Positions 1 through 6,196 of a DNA stretch of 10,412 nucleotides are shown here, piece by piece. Below the pieces are notes generated by a model. The model saw only the letters and a list, made by a program, of their open reading frames with translations, had not been told where the DNA came from and did not search any database. Within the stretch, counting starts at the first letter, position 1. Each line of letters begins with the position of its first letter. The position numbers and the translations under genes were made by a program. Origin of the DNA: JAEZFI01 sp044508215 (lineage in GTDB: Bacteria > Actinomycetota > Acidimicrobiia > Acidimicrobiales > Microtrichaceae); the NCBI GenBank assembly GCA_044508215.1, contig JBIQID010000115.1:1-10412 (forward strand). Direction: 5' to 3'.

Positions 1-595
1 CGGCGGCCTCGGCCCTGATCGCCTCGGCGGCCTCCTCGGCCTCGGCCCGGCGCTCCTCGAGCACCGTGGAGGCCTCCTGCCGCAGCTCGTCGGCTTCGCG
101 CTGTGCTTCCTCGCGGACCCGCTCGCCCTCGGCCCGGGCGGACTCCCGCAGCTCGGCGGCCTCGGACTCGGCCTGGGAACGGAGCTCCTCGGCCTCCTGG
201 CGGGCCTCGTCGCGCGTGGTCGTGGCCTCGGCGAGCAGCTCCTCCGAGCGCTCCTGCGCCTCGCGGACCATGCGGGCGGCCTTGTCCTCGGCCTTCTCGC
301 GGATCTCCGCGGCGGCGGTGCGAGCCGCTTCGAGCACGCGCGCCGTCTCCTCGCCCAGCATCTGGGTCAGGCGCGACTCGTCCAGCTCGCGCTGGTTCGA
401 GAGGTCGGCCTCCAACCGCTCGACGGTCCGGCGCTGCTCCTCGGCGAGCGTCCGGAGCCGCTTGATCTCGGCGGAGAGCGACAGGAGGTGGGCACGCACC
501 TCCACGGGATCCCACCCCTTGCGCTGCTTGGTGAACTCGCGGCGCCCGAGGTCGTCGGGATCCGCGTCCTGGATCGAGGCTGGGGTCGGCGCCAT
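1..595 (-). CDS. DivIVA-domain coiled-coil protein (partial, C-terminus off the left edge)
   Basis: Reading the minus strand from the ATG at 595 gives 198 codons with no stop before the window edge, so the gene is truncated here. Residues about 15-48 (RREFTKQRKGWDPVEVRAHL, then LSLSAEIKRLR) match the DivIVA N-terminal pattern: a short Phe-containing segment, a G[YW]DP.EV motif, then the start of a coiled coil. From about residue 50 to the edge the protein is almost entirely Glu/Ala/Arg-rich coiled coil (repeated EAEELR, EAAELRESARAEGERVREEA) with no transmembrane segment. DivIVA-family proteins (Wag31/DivIVA, SepIVA) are cytoplasmic scaffolds that bind curved membrane and organise polar growth or division in actinobacteria. 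This is probably a DivIVA-like paralogue; the missing C-terminus prevents a finer name. It lies downstream of the protease gene on the same strand, 62 bp apart. No Shine-Dalgarno precedes the ATG, but a TAGCCT box ends 7 nt upstream, suggesting a leaderless mRNA. Confidence 0.8.
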   Translation of the reverse strand, partial: MAPTPASIQDADPDDLGRREFTKQRKGWDPVEVRAHLLSLSAEIKRLRTLAEEQRRTVERLEADLSNQRELDESRLTQMLGEETARVLEAARTAAAEIREKAEDKAARMVREAQERSEELLAEATTTRDEARQEAEELRSQAESEAAELRESARAEGERVREEAQREADELRQEASTVLEERRAEAEEAAEAIRAEAA

Positions 596-602
596 CCGAC
601 GG

Positions 603-608
603 AGGCTA
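603..608 (-). promoter_or_regulatory. Possible -10 box for leaderless transcription of the DivIVA-like gene
   Basis: On the minus strand this reads TAGCCT, fits the actinobacterial TANNNT -10 consensus, and ends 7 nt before the ATG at 595. That spacing would put the transcription start on or beside the A of the ATG. No ribosome binding site is present and no good -35 is visible. This is a spacing argument only. Confidence 0.35.
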
Positions 609-657
609 GGTGCGAAAAGGCCCCTGGTGGTGGACGCCGGACGCGGCCGGAACCCGG

Positions 658-1779
658 CTAGCGGCCCTCCGCGTCGAGGTCCGGAGGGGCCGGCACGCCC
701 TCAGGAGCGAGCACCTCGAGCGCCTCCTCGATGGTCGCCACGGGGACCAGGCGCATCCGCGATCCCACCAGCTCGCGCATCCGTCGCACGTGCTCGGGCT
801 TCGTCTCCTCCGGGTAGAGCATCATCGTGGCGCCGGCGTCCATCGCGGCCACCGCCTTCTGCGGCACGCCACCCACCGGCCCCACCTCGCCGGACTCGTC
901 GATCGTGCCCGTGACCGCCACGGTCACGTCGCCGACGAGGTCGCCGGGCGTCAGCCGGTCGATCACCCCGAGCGCGAACGCCAGGCCCGCCGAGGGCCCG
1001 GTGACCCGACCCGACTCGATGTCGATCGGGAACGGCATCTGCAGGTCGCGCTCGGCGGTGGACAGGACCACGCCGAGGAGGCCCTGCGTGGGGTCGTCCT
1101 CCCGTGCTGCCAGCGTCACGACGATCCCGTCGCGGCGCTCACCCTCCGGGGTCCGCACCGAGATGGTCGCCTCGGTGCCGGGGGCGAACGACCGCAACGC
1201 CTTCGACGCCTCGTCCCTGGTCGTGATCTCCTCGTCCTCGATCGCGACGATCACCTCGCCCTGCCGGATCTTCCCGTCCGCAGGGCTCTCCTCGTCGACC
1301 GCCTCGACGAACGCACCGGTGCCCAGCTCGACCACCGGGTAGCCGACGGCACGGAGCGCCACGGAGGTCGCGACGAACTTCGAGTCGTCCATCCGCTGCT
1401 GGTTGATGATGCGGTCCTCGCGCCGCCCACCCGACGGGTACACGTCGTCCTTGCGCAGCACGTCGATCGTGTCGTCGAGCCACGCGCGCACGAGGGTGAA
1501 GGGACGGGCCTCCACCTCGCTGACCGTCAAGAAGAGGATCCGCCCCTCCTCCGTCGGGAACGACCGGTGACCGTGGACGTCGATGCGGGGCTCCACCTCA
1601 CGGGCGGCACCCGGGGAGTAGAGGAGGTACGGCGTGGGGATCGTCAGGCCGCCGATCGTGATCGAGATCAGGAGCACCACCGTGACGATCAGCCGGACGC
1701 GGATCCGACGCCGACGGCGCGGCGCGACCGGCTCGTGGACCGGTACGCTGTCCGCCGTCATGTCGTGGTCACTCGTCAT
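658..1779 (-). CDS. Membrane-anchored PDZ / Lon-type (S16) serine protease, YlbL family
   Basis: About 373 residues. A basic cytoplasmic N-terminus (APRRRRRIRVR) leads into one transmembrane helix at about residues 28-47, so the bulk should be extracytoplasmic. A PDZ-like segment at about 150-225 (VEAVDEESPADGKIRQGEVIVAIEDEEI) follows. The C-terminal Lon protease domain carries the Ser/Lys dyad: Ser263 in GPSAGLAFALG and Lys308 in GGVPQKAVAAMDAG, with TGTIDESGEVGPVGG between them. This order (helix, PDZ, S16) is that of Bacillus YlbL and mycobacterial Rv3194c-type proteins, which are ATP-independent because the AAA+ module is absent. The substrate is unknown. The reading frame is open to a GTG at 1854, but the extra N-terminus is low-complexity. 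The candidate starts are the ATG at 1779 (GAGGA 14 nt upstream) and the ATG at 1761, and both collide with the divergent gene at 1760. The next gene downstream on the same strand is the DivIVA-like one. Confidence 0.88.
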   Translation of the reverse strand: MTSDHDMTADSVPVHEPVAPRRRRRIRVRLIVTVVLLISITIGGLTIPTPYLLYSPGAAREVEPRIDVHGHRSFPTEEGRILFLTVSEVEARPFTLVRAWLDDTIDVLRKDDVYPSGGRREDRIINQQRMDDSKFVATSVALRAVGYPVVELGTGAFVEAVDEESPADGKIRQGEVIVAIEDEEITTRDEASKALRSFAPGTEATISVRTPEGERRDGIVVTLAAREDDPTQGLLGVVLSTAERDLQMPFPIDIESGRVTGPSAGLAFALGVIDRLTPGDLVGDVTVAVTGTIDESGEVGPVGGVPQKAVAAMDAGATMMLYPEETKPEHVRRMRELVGSRMRLVPVATIEEALEVLAPEGVPAPPDLDAEGR

Positions 1780-2047
1780 CGGTCTGGTCGTCGTCCTCGT
1801 GTCCGCTGCGGCGTTCTGGCCGCTGCTGTTCGGCGACCGACCGGAGCCTGCCACCGTTCCGCTGCGCGCGGGGCGCAGGCAGGCACCCCACAGGGTGCAG
1901 CCTCAGGAGGACTCCACGCACGTCTCGCTGTGGGTTCGCCTGCGAGGCGCGCTGGGCCTGGTCGGGCTGTGCGCCGGGATCGGCGCCGCGATCGCCGTGG
2001 TGCTCGGCGCCGCGGTGTTCGTGCTGGGCCTCGCCCTCCAGAGCTGA
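1760..2047 (+). CDS. Small two-helix membrane protein, unknown function
   Basis: 95 residues starting at an ATG, with GC-rich third positions throughout. There is one hydrophobic helix at about residues 4-24 (SLVIGLVVVLVSAAAFWPLLF). A polar basic linker of about 35 residues follows, then a second helix at about 63-93 (ALGLVGLCAGIGAAIAVVLGAAVFVLGLAL). I do not recognise a family. It is divergent from the YlbL-type protease, and its start codon lies in the CATG at 1759-1762, which also contains one candidate protease start. There is no Shine-Dalgarno; a TACGCT at 1744-1749 could serve as a -10 box for a nearly leaderless transcript. The frame continues upstream to 1634, but that part is antisense to the protease transmembrane region and is Arg-rich, so I take it as shadow. 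Membrane topology is the main support for reality. Confidence 0.6.
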   Translation: MSWSLVIGLVVVLVSAAAFWPLLFGDRPEPATVPLRAGRRQAPHRVQPQEDSTHVSLWVRLRGALGLVGLCAGIGAAIAVVLGAAVFVLGLALQS

Positions 2048-2050
2048 CGT

Positions 2051-2096
2051 ACCTACACGGTCTCGGTCGACTGACCTACACGGTCTCGGTCGCTCC
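2051..2096. repeat. Tandem direct repeat, 23-bp period, two copies
   Basis: A 19-bp sequence, ACCTACACGGTCTCGGTCG, occurs at 2051-2069 and again exactly at 2074-2092, separated by 4 bp. It fills much of the 81-bp space between two convergent genes (stops at 2047 and 2129). It has no coding role and no clear hairpin of its own. It may be a dispersed intergenic repeat in this genome or a local duplication. Confidence 0.75.
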
Positions 2097-2119
2097 GCTC
2101 CGTTTCGCCCTCGTCCGAG

Positions 2120-2138
2120 CGGCCGGGCTCAGCGGCCG
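2120..2138 (-). terminator. GC hairpin around the stop codon of the Pro-rich protein gene
   Basis: CGGCCG at 2120-2125 pairs with CGGCCG at 2133-2138 across a 7-nt loop that contains the TGA stop (2129-2131). There is no U-tract. Because CGGCCG is self-complementary and the background is very GC-rich, this may be chance. It could act as a weak 3' end signal between the two convergent genes. Confidence 0.25.
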
Positions 2139-2859
2139 AAGAGGCCCCGGCGCGTGGTGGCCGGCTGCTCCTCGCGCTCGGAGGCACCCGCCATGAACGT
2201 GGGGGGCGGCACCGTGCTCACGGGTGCCTCGCTGCCCACCGGCGAGCTCTCCTGAGGTGAGGGCGCGCTCGGTGCGGGCGGAGGTGAGCTGGGAGCAGCT
2301 CCCTCCGTGGGCCTGAAGCCGTTGCCCGGACCCTCGGAGGAGGGCTGGGCCGGTGNNNNNNNNNNNNNNNNNNNNNNNNNNNNNNNNNNNNNNNNNNNNN
2401 NNNNNNNNNNNNNNNNNNNNNNNNNNNNNNNNNNNNNNNNNNNNNNNNNNNNNNNCCCTCCGTGGGCCTGAAGCCGTTGCCCGGACCCTCGGAGGAGGGC
2501 TGGGCCGGTGGACGAGGCGCCGGCGGGGCCGACTCGGGGCCGGGGCCCTGCGAGAGGGGTGCCTGCGGGGCGGGCGGCGACTGCGGAGACGACGGCGGCT
2601 GCTGCTGGGCGGTCGGCGCGGACGAGGCCGGCTGGGACGAACCCTGAGGAGGACCGGCGTTGAGCATCGGCGGGTCGAGCTCGACGCGGTAGTACGGTTT
2701 GAAGTCGAACTGGACCTCTTCGAGGGCGAACATCCGGGCGTTCTCCACGCCCTGTTCGTTCCTCAGGACCTCGACGAAGCGGACGGCCTCCTCGATCGTC
2801 TCGAACTGGTTGTAGCCAGGGTTGCCGTCGGGCGTCTGGAAGATCACCATGTGCGACAC
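2129..2859 (-). CDS. Conserved-looking hypothetical protein with Pro-rich C-terminal tail (split by an assembly gap)
   Basis: The start is the GTG at 2859, preceded by the strong site GAGGAAGGA (2866-2874) at 6-nt spacing. Residues 1-63 form an ordered domain (MSHMVIFQTPDGNPGYNQFE, then TIEEAVRFVEVLRNEQGVENARMFALEEVQFDFKPYYRVEL). The rest is a disordered Pro/Ser/Gln/Ala tail ending TTRRGLFGR. As deposited, the gene is interrupted by 100 Ns and the two sides are in different frames. The 55 bp on each side of the Ns are identical; removing one copy plus the Ns (155 bases) joins both halves in one frame, giving 191 residues. I do not recognise the family. There is no signal peptide or membrane helix, so a cytoplasmic location is likely. 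It is divergent from the HEAT-repeat gene and shares its upstream region. The frame-4 extension running on to 3619 is antisense shadow. Confidence 0.75.
2301..2355. repeat. Left copy of the 55-bp contig-end duplication
   Basis: These 55 bases directly left of the N run are identical, base for base, to 2456-2510. An identical flank of odd length on both sides of a fixed-size gap is what a de Bruijn assembler (k = 55) and scaffolder produce when two contigs share their terminal k-mer. Confidence 0.9.
2356..2455. other. Assembly gap: 100 Ns, probably spurious
   Basis: Exactly 100 Ns is a conventional placeholder length rather than a measured gap. The flanks overlap by 55 bp and the reading frame is restored if they are merged, so the real gap is probably of negative size. 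The sequence is Pro-codon-rich and highly GC-rich, which is the kind of place where short-read coverage drops. Confidence 0.95.
2456..2510. repeat. Right copy of the 55-bp contig-end duplication
   Basis: Identical to 2301-2355. On the minus strand it encodes PAQPSSEGPGNGFRPTE within the Pro-rich tail. A true in-gene tandem repeat is possible but less likely than the contig-overlap explanation. Confidence 0.9.
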
Positions 2860-2889
2860 GTCGCGTCCTTCCTCGAGCGAACGCGGTGG

Positions 2890-2895
2890 AGTCTA
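2890..2895 (-). promoter_or_regulatory. Possible -10 box for the Pro-rich hypothetical gene
   Basis: On the minus strand this reads TAGACT, matching TANNNT, about 30 nt upstream of the GTG at 2859. It would give a leader of roughly 23 nt that includes the GAGGAAGGA ribosome binding site. Only a poor -35 candidate (GTGCAA, 16 nt further upstream) can be seen. Confidence 0.35.
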
Positions 2896-2953
2896 CGCCT
2901 CGATCGTCACCTTGCACGATGGAACCGCCACGGACAGCGACGACGCGCGAACC

Positions 2954-3673
2954 GTGCCTGAAACCCCCGATCCCGAACCGGAGCTCCCCGACCCCCACGT
3001 CCGCGCGGTCCTCGCCGGCCATGCGGGCGACGCAGCGGGCGCGCGGGAGCTGCTCGACCACCCCGACGCCCGCACCAGGCGCTCCGCGCTCTCGGCGCTC
3101 GTACGGGCCGGTGCCGTCACGTCGGAGGACCTGACCGCGGCACTCGCCGACGGCGATCCGTGGGTGCGGAGGCGGGCAGCTGAGCTGGTGCCGCGAGCGG
3201 CTGCGCGCGGCGTGGAACCGCCCGGCCTCACGCCGCTGCTCCCCGACGTGGATGACCGCGTCACCGAGATGGCCTGCTTCGCAGCGGGCGAGCTGGCCGA
3301 TCCGTCGCCACGCACGGTGGCGGCCGTCGTGGCGATCGCCGGGTCGCACACCGACTCGCTCTGCCGGGAGTCGGCCGTCGCAGCACTCGGGTCGTGGGGC
3401 CGCCCGGAAGGTCGGGAGGCGGTGCTCGCCGCCACCGGCGACATCGCCCCGGTCCGTCGGCGCGCCGTGCTCGCCCTCTCCCAGTTCGACGGTCCCGACG
3501 TCGTCGAGGCGCTGCGCCGCCTCACGTCGGATCGCGACCTCCAGGTGCGGCAGAGCGCCGAGGACCTCCTCGAGATCGTCGAGGGGCACGAGATCGGCGG
3601 GCACGCCGGCCGGGACCACGAGCCCGGACGCGACGAGGGGGCCGGACCCTCGGGCCCGACCCCCTTCGCCTAG
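2954..3673 (+). CDS. HEAT-repeat protein
   Basis: 239 residues from the GTG at 2954. After an acidic Pro-rich N-terminus (PETPDPEPELPDP), residues about 15-210 hold five to six helical pairs of HEAT / PBS-lyase type. The diagnostic turns recur: HPDARTRRSALSALVRAG, DGDPWVRRRAAELVPRA, DVDDRVTEMACFAAGELAD, SLCRESAVAALGSWG, APVRRRAVLALSQFDG and DRDLQVRQSAEDLLEIV. The last 30 residues are a Gly/Asp/His-rich tail. Such repeats form a curved solenoid used for protein-protein contacts; no catalytic domain is present and the partner is unknown. There is no signal peptide, so it is probably cytoplasmic. The start is uncertain: none of the candidates (TTG 2912, GTG 2954, ATG 2849, ATG 2822) has a clear ribosome binding site, and the two ATGs would overlap the divergent gene. 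I chose the GTG because the segment before it looks non-coding. It converges on the binding-protein gene with only 10 bp between the stops. Confidence 0.8.
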   Translation: MPETPDPEPELPDPHVRAVLAGHAGDAAGARELLDHPDARTRRSALSALVRAGAVTSEDLTAALADGDPWVRRRAAELVPRAAARGVEPPGLTPLLPDVDDRVTEMACFAAGELADPSPRTVAAVVAIAGSHTDSLCRESAVAALGSWGRPEGREAVLAATGDIAPVRRRAVLALSQFDGPDVVEALRRLTSDRDLQVRQSAEDLLEIVEGHEIGGHAGRDHEPGRDEGAGPSGPTPFA

Positions 3674-3683
3674 ACCGCTCGGG

Positions 3684-5051
3684 TCAGTTCCCGGCGAACT
3701 CGTTCGACCGGCCGTTGTAGTCGGTCAGCGGGTGCACCTCGACCCAGTCGCCACCCTGGCGCTGGACGATGCGGGTGCCCTCGATGATCCAGGGGTCGTC
3801 GGTCTCGTCGGTCTTGATGACCTGACCGTCGCGCAGGAGGCCGATCGCCTCGGCCTCGATGCTCCAGATGGTGTTCATCAGCGCGTCACGGGTCACCTCG
3901 GGGGTGTTCTCGAGAGCGTGGATGAAGATCGAGGCGAAGCCCCAACCGGCGGCGTGGATGCCGTCCTCCAGCTGGTCCTGGCTGAGGCCGGCGGCCGCAC
4001 CCTGGGTGAAGTACTCCTGCATGCGGGGGTGCTGCTGGTCCGTCGGCGACGACGGGTCGAGCGTGGCCTGCGGGACGTACACGCCCTCCACCGAGTCACC
4101 GCCGAAGGCCAGCGCGGTCTTCACCGAGCAGGTGATGCCCAGGTAGCGGTCCGGGGTCCAGCCGGCCGGCACGAAGGTCAGCGACTGGGCGCACGAGCTG
4201 CCCGAGATGCCGATGAACAGGAGGTCCGCCCTCGACTCGGCGAGCGACGTGATCGCCGACTCGGGGTTCTGGCCCGACTTGATGTCGAACGGCTCCTCGG
4301 CAACGACCGACATCCCGGAGTCGTTGTCCTCGATCCACTTCTTCATCGCGTTGAGGTACGACGTGCCGAAGTCGTCGTTCTGGTAGAGGATCGCGATCGT
4401 CGCCTCGGGCTTGACCGTCTTGTAGTACTCGAGGAACGAGACCGCCTCCATCGCGTACGACGGGAGGCCGCCCACGTACCAGGGGTACGCGTCGTTCTTG
4501 CCCCACTCGGGCGAGCCGGTGCCCAGCGCGATCGACGGCACACACTGCTCGTTCATGTAGCTGCGCACGGCCAGGCCGGTCTCGGTGCCGATCTCGCCGA
4601 CCATGGCGAAGATCTTCTTGTTCTCGACGAGGTCACGAGCGACCTGCGGCGTCTTCGACGCGTCGTAGGAGTCGTCGCCCTCTTCGAGCTCGATCTTGTA
4701 CGTCTTGCCGTCGCCAGCCTTGACGCCACCCTCCTGCTCGTTGATGTAGCGGAACTTGGCCTTCATGCCCTGGGTGACCAGGTCGTAGATGGTGGCCGTG
4801 ATGGCGCCCGTCTTGGGGCTGATGGTGCCGAGGCGGATGGTGTCGCCCTCGACGCCGGTGGTGCCGTCCCAGTCCTCGGCGCAGTCCTGCTCCGGGTCGA
4901 TGAAGGCGCCGGCGGTCTCGCCCCCGTTGCCGCCGTTGTCGGTGCCGTTGTCGCTTCCGTTGGACGAGTCGTCGTCCCCGCCGCAGGCGGCGGCCACGAG
5001 GGCTCCGGCGAGCAGGACGGCAAGCAGCCTGCTCTTTCGGTGATGGCGCAT
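3684..5051 (-). CDS. Branched-chain amino acid-type ABC transporter substrate-binding lipoprotein
   Basis: 455 residues. The ATG at 5051 has GGGAG (5058-5062) at 6-nt spacing. The N-terminus is a lipoprotein signal: basic MRHHRKSR, a hydrophobic stretch, then ALVAAAC with Cys23 as the lipidation site. It is followed by a Gly/Asp/Ser/Asn-rich tether to about residue 48. The mature part is a type I periplasmic-binding fold of the Leu/Ile/Val-binding class: RLGTISPKTGAITATIYDLV at the first strand, KTYKIELEEGDDSYDASKTPQVARDLVE, MVGEIGTETGLAVRSYMNEQ, PEATIAILYQNDDFGTSYLNAMKKW, and ADLLFIGISG. The protein captures substrate outside the membrane and delivers it to LivH/LivM. The ligand cannot be read from sequence: LivK-like proteins may bind amino acids, amides, urea or aromatic acids. 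It is the last gene of the cluster, 68 bp after livM, with its own ribosome binding site, which would allow a higher dose than the membrane parts. The open frame extends upstream to 6071, but that is antisense shadow across livM. Confidence 0.93.
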   Translation of the reverse strand: MRHHRKSRLLAVLLAGALVAAACGGDDDSSNGSDNGTDNGGNGGETAGAFIDPEQDCAEDWDGTTGVEGDTIRLGTISPKTGAITATIYDLVTQGMKAKFRYINEQEGGVKAGDGKTYKIELEEGDDSYDASKTPQVARDLVENKKIFAMVGEIGTETGLAVRSYMNEQCVPSIALGTGSPEWGKNDAYPWYVGGLPSYAMEAVSFLEYYKTVKPEATIAILYQNDDFGTSYLNAMKKWIEDNDSGMSVVAEEPFDIKSGQNPESAITSLAESRADLLFIGISGSSCAQSLTFVPAGWTPDRYLGITCSVKTALAFGGDSVEGVYVPQATLDPSSPTDQQHPRMQEYFTQGAAAGLSQDQLEDGIHAAGWGFASIFIHALENTPEVTRDALMNTIWSIEAEAIGLLRDGQVIKTDETDDPWIIEGTRIVQRQGGDWVEVHPLTDYNGRSNEFAGN

Positions 5052-5119
5052 GTTGTGCTCCCTTTCGATGGTCGGTCGGTGTCGGATGGCTGGTCGTCCG
5101 CGAATCTTGTCCGGCGGCG

Positions 5120-6196
5120 TCACCCAGGTGGGCTCGCGGCGGCCTCTTGGGCCACAGCTCGCTGCGCCTTCTTCACCCGGCGCTCCTCCACCGTGTGGGC
5201 GATGGAGCCCACGGTGCCGCCGGGGGCGACCTGCATGGCGATGATCAGGCCGATGCCGAGCACGAACGGCGTCCACAGCCCGGCGTTCGACGGCAGCACG
5301 TTCTCGGCGATCACGTCCTGGAACAGGCCGTACCCGACCGCGCCCGCGATCGGTCCCAGGGCCGTGCCCGAGCCGCCGAGCACCACGATCACGAGCAGGT
5401 TGAGCGAGAGCGTCAGCCGGAACGAGTCGGGCGTGAGGCTGAAGTCGATCAGGGCGAAGAGCGCACCGCCGATCCCGGCCAGCGCGCCGGAGATGCCGAA
5501 GGTGATGAGCTTCACCCGCTCGACGGCGATGCCGTTCACCTCGGCCGCGATCTCGTTGTCGCGCACGGCCACGAGCGCCCGACCGGTGCGGGAACGGACG
5601 AGCGCCGCCACCACCGCGAGGCACAGCATGGCGATCACCGCGAAGACGTAGAACCGCCACTCGTCGCTCGAGAGGCCGGTCCACTCGGGTGCCTCCCAGC
5701 GCAGTGCGCGGGTCACCGTGGCGCCGCGCCGGTTCACCACCGACTCCTCCATGAAGAGGCCGCTGGTGCCGCCCGTGAGCGACTGCAGCTGCAGCACCAG
5801 GTCGGGGAACAGCGCACCCACCGCGATGGTGAGCAGGGCGAGCGCCACGCCACGCACCCGCAGCGCCGGGAGCCCGATCACGATGCCGGCGGCGAAGGCC
5901 ACGACCATGGCGATGGCGATGCCCACGAGGTAGCCCCCGTCGGTCCGGTCCACCCAGATGCCGCACGCGTACGCCCCCAGGCCGAACAGCGCGCCGTGGC
6001 CGACGGAGATCTGGCCGTTGTAGCCCACCAGCAGGTTGAGCCCGATCGCCGCGACGGCGAGCGGGATCCACCGCGTCACCTGGGTGGTGTCGAGGTCACC
6101 GAGCACCAGAGGGAGGACGGCGACGATGAGGATCCCGACGATCCAACCGCCGCGGCGCCACCAGGGGCTGGTCTCGTGTGCCGGCGCCGCGCTCAT
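5120..6196 (-). CDS. livM: Branched-chain amino acid-type ABC transporter permease LivM
   Basis: 358 residues from the ATG at 6196, preceded by AGGTGAGG. It shows about nine to ten hydrophobic helices. The LivM hallmarks are LAVAAIGLNLLVGYNGQISVGHGALFGLGAYACGIW near the N-terminus, the coupling-loop region RSRTGRALVAVRDNEIAAEVNGIAVERVKLITFGISGALAGIGGALFAL, and the late LNLLVIVVLGGSGTALGPIAGAVGYG. It forms the transmembrane channel with LivH. The C-terminus has a basic cytoplasmic tail (VEERRVKKAQRAVAQEAAA) somewhat beyond the core fold. Its ATG overlaps the livH stop as ATGA (6193-6196), which implies coupled translation. The frame stays open upstream to 7084, but that is shadow of livH. Confidence 0.95.
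   Translation of the reverse strand: MSAAPAHETSPWWRRGGWIVGILIVAVLPLVLGDLDTTQVTRWIPLAVAAIGLNLLVGYNGQISVGHGALFGLGAYACGIWVDRTDGGYLVGIAIAMVVAFAAGIVIGLPALRVRGVALALLTIAVGALFPDLVLQLQSLTGGTSGLFMEESVVNRRGATVTRALRWEAPEWTGLSSDEWRFYVFAVIAMLCLAVVAALVRSRTGRALVAVRDNEIAAEVNGIAVERVKLITFGISGALAGIGGALFALIDFSLTPDSFRLTLSLNLLVIVVLGGSGTALGPIAGAVGYGLFQDVIAENVLPSNAGLWTPFVLGIGLIIAMQVAPGGTVGSIAHTVEERRVKKAQRAVAQEAAASPPG

Noticed and set aside
1780..1854. N-terminal extension of the protease to the GTG at 1854
   Set aside because: The extra 25 residues are Ser/Thr/Asn-rich filler with no ribosome binding site, and they overlap the divergent membrane protein further.
610..2196. Long plus-strand open frame opposite the protease gene
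   Set aside because: Arg/His/Asp-rich, low-complexity product with no family features, antisense to a clear PDZ/S16 protease. It is a GC-rich shadow frame.
2301..2510. 55-bp direct repeat as a biological repeat or mobile element end
   Set aside because: The copies abut the N run exactly and their removal restores a reading frame, which points to contig overlap rather than biology.
2822..2953. N-terminal extension of the HEAT-repeat gene to ATG 2822 or 2849
   Set aside because: It would run into the divergent gene with the strong ribosome binding site; the extra segment lacks HEAT character. It is not fully excluded because no candidate start has a clear site.
3252..5651. 799-residue plus-strand open frame across the HEAT gene, binding protein and livM
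   Set aside because: It spans three well-supported genes in the wrong frame or strand and has shadow composition. High GC makes stop codons rare.
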